Source: JAGVVZ01 sp964373165 (GTDB lineage: Archaea > Aenigmatarchaeota > Aenigmatarchaeia > CG10238-14). From it: a stretch of 8,661 bases of DNA. The notes beneath the pieces were generated by a model, which saw only the letters and a list, made by a program, of their open reading frames with translations, was not told where the DNA came from and searched no databases. The stretch is from NCBI GenBank assembly GCA_964373165.1, contig CAYJTF010000038.1:1-8661 (forward strand), read 5' to 3'. Below are positions 1 to 5,019 of this stretch, one piece after another. The stretch's first letter is position 1. Each line of letters starts with the position of its first letter. Position numbers and translations under genes: made by a program.

Positions 1-24
1 GAAATTCACTAAGGATTGGTAGCA

Positions 25-79
25 ATAGAATATATTATATAAGAGAAAGGATTAAATAACTTAGATAATTTCCTTTCTA
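25..79. repeat. Direct-repeat/hairpin element, left copy
   Basis: Positions 37-57 are identical over 21 bp to 724-744. The similarity extends left (ATAGAATATA at 25-34 and 719-728) if a 6-bp TTATAT insertion is allowed in this copy. Its right part, TAAT-TT-CCTTTCT, can pair with AGAAAGGATTA upstream, so the copy forms an imperfect inverted repeat. The stop codon of the small minus-strand ORF (61-63) lies in the loop. Seen directly; the function (recombination scar, terminator or regulator site) is not known. Confidence 0.6.
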
Positions 80-180
80 ATTCGTCTTATCAGCTTTACG
101 GCATCTGTATCAAGCTTGATCTGGTTAGTCAAAAATTCGGTTGGGCCCTTTACTCTCTGAAAAGTTTTATTTGGTGCCAT
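61..180 (-). CDS. Small VapB-like (possibly truncated) antitoxin ORF, 39 aa
   Basis: A 39-residue basic protein starting MAPNKTFQRV and ending with a strand-helix segment of the form NQIKLDTDAVKLIRRIRKE. That segment resembles the N-terminal strand and first helix of archaeal VapB-type antitoxins, which normally continue for another 20-40 residues including an ESFSD-type motif. Here TAA follows directly and no continuation is visible in the remaining 60 bases, so it may be a truncated remnant or a minimal protein. A TATA-like sequence (197-208 on this strand) lies about 22 nt before the ATG, which fits leaderless transcription. It lies 40 nt downstream of hicA on the same strand, in the same repeat-flanked block. 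The VapB resemblance is inference from pattern only; the ORF is short enough that chance is not excluded. Confidence 0.4.
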   Translation of the reverse strand: MAPNKTFQRVKGPTEFLTNQIKLDTDAVKLIRRIRKEII

Positions 181-196
181 ACTGTATTACCTAAAG

Positions 197-208
197 TATA
201 TTTATTAA
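197..208 (-). promoter_or_regulatory. TATA box for the 39-aa ORF
   Basis: Read on the minus strand this is TTAATAAATATA. It is centred about 22 nt before the ATG at 180, the spacing of a leaderless archaeal promoter, and it lies just past the hicA stop. It suggests the ORF is transcribed independently of hicBA. Confidence 0.45.
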
Positions 209-220
209 TCATGAAAACGA

Positions 221-451
221 TCATATATCACGTCTCAGTTTCTCATAATTATCCCTATTTAGTTTTATTTGTTTTAAGATTTCATTCAACAAACCTTTAC
301 CAAGCTTTTCATTACCATGAACGGGAACAACAGTCTTCCTGCCATCTGAATGTATATATCTTATATGACTACCAACTTGATGTATTTTTTGAAAACCAAG
401 CCTTTCTAGAATTTTGCACATATCTTTTCCAGAAATAGGAACTAATTTCAT
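221..451 (-). CDS. hicA: HicA family mRNA-interferase toxin
   Basis: A 76-aa protein of the HicA (YcfA) family, small double-stranded-RNA-binding-fold ribonucleases that cleave mRNA when not bound by HicB. The family hallmarks are visible: an N-terminal helix (SGKDMCKILERLGF, residues 7-20), the catalytic-histidine motif GSHIRY (27-32, H29), the strand TVVPVH (40-45), then LGKGLLNEILKQI (50-62). The length is typical and the catalytic histidine is present, so the toxin looks intact. Its ATG overlaps the hicB stop by 4 nt (448-451), giving translational coupling in the order antitoxin then toxin. No separate promoter is seen. Toxin identity is firm; activity is inferred from family knowledge. 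Confidence 0.92.
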   Translation of the reverse strand: MKLVPISGKDMCKILERLGFQKIHQVGSHIRYIHSDGRKTVVPVHGNEKLGKGLLNEILKQIKLNRDNYEKLRRDI

Positions 452-651
452 GCCTTCACTTGTATATGTTGCAAACCGACAAATCTAAGAGGTCTAATTC
501 TTTCAGATTCCAGACATACTTGAACAGCTTCCTTAATTCTGTCCATAACCTGGGGTACAGTTTTACCTTGAGTATAACATCCCGGTATATCAGGGACTTT
601 AGCTACATATATTCCATCTTCATCTTGTTCTATCAGAACCGTAAACTGCAT
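448..651 (-). CDS. hicB: HicB family antitoxin (short form)
   Basis: A 67-aa protein with the canonical HicB partial RNase-H-like fold: FTVLIEQDEDGIYVAKVPD (residues 3-21), then IPGCYTQGKT (22-31), then a helix IKEAVQVCLE (39-48). It matches short HicB antitoxins that consist of this domain alone. There is no obvious C-terminal HTH or ribbon-helix-helix, so autorepression, if any, would need another DNA contact. It neutralises the HicA encoded by the next gene, with which it shares an ATGA overlap. Unlike most genes here it has a plausible Shine-Dalgarno (GGTG, 8-9 nt before the ATG) within a short leader. Confidence 0.92.
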   Translation of the reverse strand: MQFTVLIEQDEDGIYVAKVPDIPGCYTQGKTVPQVMDRIKEAVQVCLESERIRPLRFVGLQHIQVKA

Positions 652-663
652 AAAAACACCTGT

Positions 664-690
664 ATTTAAATACTATTTATTTATTTAAAA
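664..690 (-). promoter_or_regulatory. hicBA promoter, TATA region
   Basis: On the minus strand this reads TTTTAAATAAATAAATAG followed by TATTTAAAT. The upstream TATA (690-681) would start transcription near 660, giving a leader of about 10 nt that includes GGTG. The second TATA (672-664) would start inside the gene and is less likely to drive it. Confidence 0.5.
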
Positions 691-718
691 GTGTTTCTAC
701 AGTTCAAAAAGACTAGAG

Positions 719-759
719 ATAGAATATAAGAGAAAGGATTAAATCAAAACTAATCCTTT
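719..759. repeat. Direct-repeat/hairpin element, right copy
   Basis: Positions 724-744 repeat 37-57 exactly. The 3' part forms a perfect 9-bp inverted repeat, AAAGGATTA (733-741) and TAATCCTTT (751-759), around a 9-nt loop. It lies between the hicB promoter and the plus-strand gene at 821, so it closes the repeat-flanked hicBA block on the right. Confidence 0.65.
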
Positions 760-820
760 GAGTTCAAATTCAGTAAAATGATAATCTTAAATGTATAGCA
801 ACTTTAATTTAAGTGACTAA

Positions 821-1267
821 ATGATACATGAAGAAATACAAAGAACGATAATTAGAAGCTTTGGTGATCCTGAATTAGCATTCAAAATATATGACCTTCT
901 CGGCGATAATGTTAACATAGAAGCGTTACTGGCAATAGCGCGAGAAAGAAGAATGAATGAAACGGGGTTTGCAGGCGTTGTATTTGTTTATAATTTTCCT
1001 GATCCGAGATATGCGGGACCGACAGCAGATGTTCAATTATATGGAAGACAAGCGAGCGCTTTGACATCCGATGGGCATCCAAAAAATCCAGACGTTTTTC
1101 CTTACTGCCTCAGATTATCTGATGGACGAAGTTTACCACCTAGTTATGGACGTGCTTGTTTAGAAGAAACGGAATTTTTTGGCTTGGAAGCAAGGAGATG
1201 GCGTCAACTAAGAGAAGGTCCAGATACCTATCGGAGATGGCTGAGAGATACAACAATCGATATCTAA
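821..1267 (+). CDS. Unrecognised 148-aa protein, first of the small-gene array
   Basis: I do not recognise this protein. It is soluble, with no signal peptide or membrane segment. The first 45 residues look helical (EEIQRTIIRSFG, then NIEALLAIARERRM). A hydrophobic strand, FAGVVFVYNFPDPRYAGPTA (50-69), follows, and the C-terminal third is rich in Arg and Glu. ATG at 821 is the only sensible start: an upstream GTG in another frame stops at once. A weak TATA-like CTTAAATG lies near 785, implying a leader of about 10 nt, and no Shine-Dalgarno is visible. The gene is followed after 35 nt by another small gene with its own TATA box. Reality as a gene rests on length, a promoter-like upstream region and placement in a co-directional array. 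Confidence 0.7.
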   Translation: MIHEEIQRTIIRSFGDPELAFKIYDLLGDNVNIEALLAIARERRMNETGFAGVVFVYNFPDPRYAGPTADVQLYGRQASALTSDGHPKNPDVFPYCLRLSDGRSLPPSYGRACLEETEFFGLEARRWRQLREGPDTYRRWLRDTTIDI

Positions 1268-1274
1268 AGAATGT

Positions 1275-1284
1275 ATTTAAATTT
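1275..1284 (+). promoter_or_regulatory. TATA box for the 99-aa gene
   Basis: ATTTAAATTT starts 28 nt before the ATG at 1303, the spacing of a leaderless archaeal transcript. It lies in the 35-nt gap after the preceding stop codon. Confidence 0.6.
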
Positions 1285-1302
1285 CATCCGCCTCAATAAA
1301 TC

Positions 1303-1602
1303 ATGCTCCAATTAACAGATAGACAAAAAGAACTCTTATTAACGCCTGGCAAAGAAATTCTGAAAACTCATGTAAGAGAAGATGTTAAAGAGCTTTATAA
1401 AAAAGGGGCTTTTCCACCTCACGGACCGTATATAGAACTGTATGCTTCCAAAGCTTTTGTAATAGTTAACGCAGGAATAGCAGAAAGATATGGAAGAATG
1501 ACAAACGTAAAAGGAGAAAGAGACGAAAGAATAAGAGGACCATACAGATACAGATTAACAATACCGGAGGACGATGCTAAACATCTTCTTGATAATTATT
1601 AG
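1303..1602 (+). CDS. Small winged-helix-like protein, paralogue of the next gene
   Basis: No known family is recognised. The 99 residues show a pattern common in winged-helix DNA-binding proteins. A first helix region (VREDVKELYKKGAF, 24-37) is followed by a recognition-helix-like segment ending in AGIAERYGR (57-65), a basic loop rich in Arg, Lys and Glu (66-79), a paired-strand wing with GPYRYRLTI (79-87), and a final helix DDAKHLLDNY (90-99). The same order appears in the next protein (1645-1998): [KR]EL....A[FY], AG[IL], Y.Y..RL-like wing, then [HY]LL..Y. The two are probably a duplicated pair. A TATA box 28 nt before the ATG indicates a separate leaderless transcript. DNA binding is inference from pattern; sequence comparison with paralogues elsewhere would settle it. 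Confidence 0.72.
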   Translation: MLQLTDRQKELLLTPGKEILKTHVREDVKELYKKGAFPPHGPYIELYASKAFVIVNAGIAERYGRMTNVKGERDERIRGPYRYRLTIPEDDAKHLLDNY

Positions 1603-1613
1603 GTTACAGTAAA

Positions 1614-1623
1614 GTTTTAATTT
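1614..1623 (+). promoter_or_regulatory. TATA box that decides the 1645 start
   Basis: GTTTTAATTT lies 22-31 nt before ATG 1645. The upstream in-frame TTG at 1639 would be too close (16 nt after the box) for the same spacing, so the ATG is preferred. Confidence 0.5.
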
Positions 1624-1644
1624 CCTTCGCATCATAAATTGGCT

Positions 1645-1998
1645 ATGCCTGACACATATAAAAGATCGGATCTGCCTGAGGGTATAGATTTAGATTTGAT
1701 AACCACAGAAGAGCACAGAATACGAGGCCTATATTATCGCGCATTAAGAGAATTGGTAGATAGAAGAGCATACACTTCTGATAATTGGGTCAAGTGGGTA
1801 AGACCAAGTGCTCAAACTCTCTATCAGGCTGGACTAATAGATACCATGGAAGAAGACAATCCTGGTATATTACTCCAAATTAAAAAAAGGGGGTCTCACC
1901 GAAAACCTGGTTATGTTTACTGCAGACTACTTCATTATGAATTAGCTTTATATTTGTTGGGAAAATATGAACACCGAGAACCTGTGATAGAAGACTGA
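1645..1998 (+). CDS. Small winged-helix-like protein, paralogue of the preceding gene
   Basis: 117 aa, no family recognised. The middle and C-terminal parts parallel the preceding protein. RELVDRRAY (35-43) is followed by a helix ending SAQTLYQAGLID (55-66), a basic loop KKRGSHRKPG (80-89), a strand YVYCRLLHYE (90-99) and a last helix ALYLLGKYE (101-109). AGLI followed by a basic wing is a typical winged-helix signature. The N-terminal 30 residues, acidic and not shared, differ from the paralogue. I start at ATG 1645 rather than the upstream TTG because of the TATA spacing. It is 42 nt downstream of the preceding stop and has its own promoter. Role as a transcription factor or element-encoded regulator is an inference. 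Confidence 0.72.
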   Translation: MPDTYKRSDLPEGIDLDLITTEEHRIRGLYYRALRELVDRRAYTSDNWVKWVRPSAQTLYQAGLIDTMEEDNPGILLQIKKRGSHRKPGYVYCRLLHYELALYLLGKYEHREPVIED

Positions 1999-2002
1999 AC
2001 AA

Positions 2003-2042
2003 TTGGTCTAAGTTAAATTTATAAAATTCAATTTTTGACCAA
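2003..2042 (+). promoter_or_regulatory. Promoter of the 199-aa gene flanked by a 6-bp dyad
   Basis: The TATA region TTAAATTTATAAAA (2013-2026) lies 20-33 nt before ATG 2046. TTGGTC (2003-2008) and GACCAA (2037-2042) form a 6-bp inverted repeat on either side of the TATA box and presumed start site. The dyad is short and could be chance; if real, it would place a dimeric repressor across the whole promoter. Confidence 0.45.
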
Positions 2043-2045
2043 CTT

Positions 2046-2645
2046 ATGATGAGTATGAGAATTGTAAATGAAGGCGGCTTCTCCGATCAATACACTCAAG
2101 AAATTTCTCGTTTAACAAAAGAACTGGCTCGTAGACTAAACTTACCTGTAACCGATTTATATTTCCGACAGAGGAGTGATGATACTAAATTAACTGAAAT
2201 GGCAACAGGAGCTCATGCCTATTTAGTAATCATAGGAGATTACCATTTTGATATGGAATATAGGAGATCAAAAAGCAAGAGAGGTGGGAAAAGAGGAGAG
2301 GTGTTTTTATACACTGATGAAAAAACATTAAAACAATCTGAAGAATGGAAGAGAGGATCTGTGCAGCATGCATTATGTCAATGCAAAGATACCTCAGAAG
2401 GTTTATATAAGACTAATATCACATTCCCATCGATAGGAATTTTCCCGGAAGATGTTAACCAATCTATACCTTTTTATGAAATGTTTAATGCATATAGGGG
2501 ATATATGTCCTCCCGAAGACACATTCATACTTTTGGATTAGAAGATTATCTGAAATTTCATAAGCATGGGATTTTGCATTCATATCAAGAATGGATCATG
2601 AATTCAAGGAAGCAACTAAACAAGACAACGATTTCAAAGCAATGA
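2046..2645 (+). CDS. Unrecognised 199-aa protein, fourth of the small-gene array
   Basis: No family recognised. The N-terminus holds a helix (YTQEISRLTKELARRL, residues 16-31) followed by a hydrophobic strand AHAYLVIIGDYHFDMEY (56-72) and a strongly basic loop RRSKSKRGGKRG (73-84). The C-terminal half contains CQC (111-113) and a His/aromatic-rich stretch (RRHIHTFGLEDYLKFHKHG, 157-175). The basic loop suggests nucleic-acid contact. Three ATGs (2046, 2049, 2055) lie together; the TATA spacing fits the first. The stop codon overlaps an ATG of the next gene as ATGA (2642-2645), so the two products are probably co-translated. A toxin or effector role is possible but unsupported. Confidence 0.68.
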   Translation: MMSMRIVNEGGFSDQYTQEISRLTKELARRLNLPVTDLYFRQRSDDTKLTEMATGAHAYLVIIGDYHFDMEYRRSKSKRGGKRGEVFLYTDEKTLKQSEEWKRGSVQHALCQCKDTSEGLYKTNITFPSIGIFPEDVNQSIPFYEMFNAYRGYMSSRRHIHTFGLEDYLKFHKHGILHSYQEWIMNSRKQLNKTTISKQ

Positions 2646-3034
2646 TAATAGCTTTCACGTGTTTAAAGGAATATATTAAGAGCGAATTATCTGGTTTCAG
2701 ACCAGTATATATGAAAGGGGCTATGTTTGAAATTGCCAGATTGATGATAGAATGTTTTGAAGACGCATACGGGACAGAATCGGACTGGGAAGAAACAAAC
2801 AAACTTTTGAATCACATCGCAGTTAATCTAAGATTTCGGGTAGACTTACCAAACACATATCGCCATAACGCTGTATATGCCGTAGACGAATTCAGAAATG
2901 TAGATTTAGCTACAAATATAGGAAGACGTCATTTAGGAATTTCTAAAGGAATTCCAATGTATACTGCAAAAAAAATAGATGATAGATTCAAACACTTCTT
3001 AATGGGCAAAGAAGATCCGTTGGCTAGAAGTTAA
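2642..3034 (+). CDS. Unrecognised 130-aa protein, translationally coupled to the preceding gene
   Basis: No family recognised. Two starts are possible. ATG 2591 gives 147 aa and overlaps the previous gene by 55 bp. ATG 2642 gives 130 aa and overlaps the previous stop by the classic 4 nt (ATGA). I choose 2642 because neither start has a Shine-Dalgarno, the 4-nt overlap is the usual archaeal coupling arrangement, and the 17 extra residues are hydrophilic and low in secondary structure. The protein begins with an amphipathic helix (MIIAFTCLKEYIKSEL) and ends with a basic region (GRRHLGISKG, then KKIDDRFKHFLMGKE). Together with the previous gene it forms a two-gene operon that could encode a partner pair; that is inference. 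Confidence 0.62.
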   Translation: MIIAFTCLKEYIKSELSGFRPVYMKGAMFEIARLMIECFEDAYGTESDWEETNKLLNHIAVNLRFRVDLPNTYRHNAVYAVDEFRNVDLATNIGRRHLGISKGIPMYTAKKIDDRFKHFLMGKEDPLARS

Positions 3035-3056
3035 ACAACACTGCATATTTAGAGCC

Positions 3057-3112
3057 ACATTCCAATATTTCCAATATATTGATTTTATGACCTCTTTGGA
3101 ATGTTTATAAAG
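3057..3112 (+). promoter_or_regulatory. ParB-like gene promoter with a repeat cluster
   Basis: TTTATAAAG (3104-3112) is a TATA box about 30-38 nt before ATG 3142. A perfect 9-bp inverted repeat, ACATTCCAA (3057-3065) and TTGGAATGT (3096-3104), has its right arm abutting the TATA box. Within it, TTCCAATAT is repeated in tandem (3060-3068 and 3069-3077). The arrangement suggests cooperative binding of a regulator next to the TATA/BRE region. Confidence 0.55.
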
Positions 3113-3141
3113 ACTATTTACAAAGACTTTACCCGATAAGA

Positions 3142-3480
3142 ATGGGGGAAGTTCAATATTTAGATTTACATGAGGTAAAACTATACGGTTGGCATAGATC
3201 AAGGAGTGGAAACGACATTCGTAGATATCAGGAATTAATTAGGAGTGGGAGTGAAGCTCCTCCTGTCCATGTTTGTGAGATTGGATCTGGTGAGTACACA
3301 CTAGATATGTATCACACAATGAATAGAGATTTGGATAATGCTCTTCTGGATGGCGGACACAGAAGAGCTAAAGCTTATTATGAAGAAAGAATACCTCTTC
3401 CAATTACTTTAAGTGACAAGGCGTTTGCTGTGCCTCCAGAAAGGAGAATTCTTATTTCGGAAATGGAACTTGTAGATTAA
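3142..3480 (+). CDS. Stand-alone ParB/Srx-like N-terminal domain protein
   Basis: 112 aa. The core matches the ParB/sulfiredoxin-type domain. IRRYQELIRSGSEAPPVHV (26-44) corresponds to the 'residue-addressing' helix and the PP-V strand; a strand EYTL (51-54) and the signature LLDGGHRRAKAYYEERI (68-84) follow, then PLPITLSD (85-92). GHRR (72-75) is the phosphate-binding box 'GxRR' of ParB CTPases/nucleases. Unlike chromosomal ParB, there is no HTH or dimerisation domain. Members of this fold act in plasmid or chromosome partition, as nucleases, or as nucleotide-dependent modules in mobile elements; which applies here cannot be told. There is no ParA gene nearby. Its promoter carries a 9-bp inverted repeat and a tandem repeat, consistent with autoregulation, though without an HTH another protein might do the binding. 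Confidence 0.72.
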   Translation: MGEVQYLDLHEVKLYGWHRSRSGNDIRRYQELIRSGSEAPPVHVCEIGSGEYTLDMYHTMNRDLDNALLDGGHRRAKAYYEERIPLPITLSDKAFAVPPERRILISEMELVD

Positions 3481-3573
3481 CGCAAATTATGTGTCCATTA
3501 TTTCGGATTGGAATAGGTTGAATGATCATCTTTGTGTTTAATCTGCTGCTACAATCATTACAATAATCAGGAA

Positions 3574-3602
3574 ATAATTAATCCTAAGTAAACAATTAAT
3601 AT
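3574..3602 (+). promoter_or_regulatory. Probable methyltransferase gene promoter
   Basis: AATAATTAAT (3574-3583) is centred about 32 nt before ATG 3610, with a second A/T box at 3592-3602 that is too close to serve as TATA. The rest of the gap (3481-3573) shows no gene; it contains one TTGGAAT (3509-3515) similar to the ParB-promoter repeats, and a short palindrome ATGATCAT. Confidence 0.35.
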
Positions 3603-3609
3603 ATTCCAT

Positions 3610-4371
3610 ATGAAAGAAGAATCAAAAAGCGTTTATGATTTTCCCAGGATTTATGACATCGTGATGAAGGGCAATGAGGAAACGGCCTTCTACTTATCTT
3701 TCGTCTCAAAGGCAAAAAATATATTGTATTGTGGCTCGGGCAGCGGGAGACTGTTAATAGAATTCTTGAAAAGGCATCCCGACAAAAATATCACTGGCAT
3801 CGATGAAAACCCAAACATGATTGCTGAATGCAACAGAAGGCTGAAAGATGCCGGTTTAAAGGCAGAGATCATCCGAGGCAACATATTGTCCTACGATTTC
3901 AGAAAAAAGTTTGATCTGGTACTCATGCCTTATGCGTTTCTGAATCATATAAAAGATGAAAGGCATTTGCTGCTGTTCAAAAGATTGAAGGGTTTCATGG
4001 CCAAAGATGCGAAAATAGTCTTTGACATATTCAGCCCTTTTTTCAATCCAAGATCAACTGATAGTAACCTGCAGGTAGATGACAAGAAATTAGTGAAGAA
4101 CGAGGAGGGAGAATTTTTTGTTGAATACACCTACAAATATGATTTTCTGGATCAAATGATGGATCAAATAACAAAAGTAGATAAATTAGAGGGCAGTGTT
4201 GTAAAAAATACGATGATATTCACTGTCAGATTAAGGTACTTCTTTCCAAAAGAATTGGAAGGTGTATTTGCTCTTCTCGACTACAAAACAATAGATAAGT
4301 TCGGCGATTTCCAAAAAAATCCGATAACGGATCTTTCGGAGAGTTTAATTTATGTGATTTCCAACAGATAA
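3610..4371 (+). CDS. Class I SAM-dependent methyltransferase
   Basis: 253 aa with a Rossmann-type methyltransferase core: motif I ILYCGSGSGRLLIEF (38-52), the acidic motif II residue in GIDENPNM (63-70, D65), post-motif GLKAEIIRGNIL (82-93), and motif IV/V FDLVLMPYAFLNHI (101-114). The C-terminal half is the β-rich substrate part ending LSESLIYVISNR. In motif I the usual Asp of DxGxGxG is replaced by Tyr-Cys (YCGSGSG); the Gly residues are kept. The overall order resembles UbiE-like small-molecule methyltransferases of the Methyltransf_25/11 type, but the substrate is not deducible. The gene stands between accessory-type genes with the same orientation and has a weak upstream TATA. Confidence 0.88.
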   Translation: MKEESKSVYDFPRIYDIVMKGNEETAFYLSFVSKAKNILYCGSGSGRLLIEFLKRHPDKNITGIDENPNMIAECNRRLKDAGLKAEIIRGNILSYDFRKKFDLVLMPYAFLNHIKDERHLLLFKRLKGFMAKDAKIVFDIFSPFFNPRSTDSNLQVDDKKLVKNEEGEFFVEYTYKYDFLDQMMDQITKVDKLEGSVVKNTMIFTVRLRYFFPKELEGVFALLDYKTIDKFGDFQKNPITDLSESLIYVISNR

Positions 4372-4380
4372 TTTAAATTT
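4371..4380 (+). promoter_or_regulatory. TATA box for the 203-aa gene
   Basis: ATTTAAATTT starts 28 nt before the in-frame TTG at 4399 and 37 nt before ATG 4408. It overlaps the last base of the preceding stop codon. A perfect 12-bp palindrome, AATAATATTATT (4389-4400), lies at the expected start site. So either TTG 4399 is a leaderless start or ATG 4408 has a leader of about 9 nt. Confidence 0.5.
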
Positions 4381-4407
4381 CACATCCAAATAATATTATT
4401 GATATTA

Positions 4408-5019
4408 ATGGGCTGCACGAATTTCTTCAAGTATCATCCCGACGCGACACTGTCAGATTATGCCAAAAGATTTGGATATGATGCAAACGCTCTTGAAAGA
4501 GCTGTAAGAAAGACTGTGGAATACAGAGAGAGACCATTTTCTGATGAGCAGATAGTGCTGAAAGAGGCTTTGCTGTCTTTAGATGCCAGGGGCCTCACTG
4601 ACATATTATATGAGAGACAGAAAATAGAACAGACTTTACCTTACATGACTACTCAAAGTGCTGTGCATAGTGAATTCTCATTTATACCTATAACAACTCA
4701 AACGGATGCTATGAGCAACGTATACGTACAGACCAATACTCAATATGCAATGGATGCAACAGCATATAGGACAACGGAAGAACAGAGAATGAGAATGTAT
4801 GAAGCTCTATATGAATCTGGAGAAGATGATGCAGATGAAACATCGGAAGAAACGAGAGATGTCATGGCATTACTATTGGCTTTACAGATTATTGACGATG
4901 AGAGAATACGAATAAAAACTAGAGATGATAGAGATCAAATGTTTAAAATATTTACAATGGCTCCTGAAGATATAATGGTTGAGGAACAGGATGGATTGCC
5001 CTTGAATCATACCGACTAA
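4408..5019 (+). CDS. Unrecognised 203-aa acidic protein with N-terminal HTH-like segment
   Basis: No family recognised. Residues 14-36 (TLSDYAKRFGYDANALERAV and following) have the spacing of a helix-turn-helix. A Thr/Gln/Tyr-rich middle (80-122) follows, then a helix EEQRMRMYEALYESG (124-138) running into a very acidic stretch EDDADETSEE (139-148). The last third is helical and charged (MALLLALQIIDDERIRIKTR, 153-172). ATG 4408 is used; the TTG at 4399 would add three residues. The last 68 bp overlap, antisense, with the 3' end of the next gene (4952-5977), so the C-termini of both proteins are constrained by the same DNA. A regulatory role is a guess from the HTH-like pattern. Confidence 0.68.
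   Translation: MGCTNFFKYHPDATLSDYAKRFGYDANALERAVRKTVEYRERPFSDEQIVLKEALLSLDARGLTDILYERQKIEQTLPYMTTQSAVHSEFSFIPITTQTDAMSNVYVQTNTQYAMDATAYRTTEEQRMRMYEALYESGEDDADETSEETRDVMALLLALQIIDDERIRIKTRDDRDQMFKIFTMAPEDIMVEEQDGLPLNHTD

Noticed and set aside
211..669. Plus-strand frames across the hicBA region
   Set aside because: They are shadows of hicA and hicB on the opposite strand, with low-complexity, unfamiliar translations.
2591..2641. N-terminal extension of the 130-aa gene from ATG 2591
   Set aside because: It would overlap the preceding gene by 55 bp; the ATGA start at 2642 is a more usual arrangement. It is kept as an open question in the findings.
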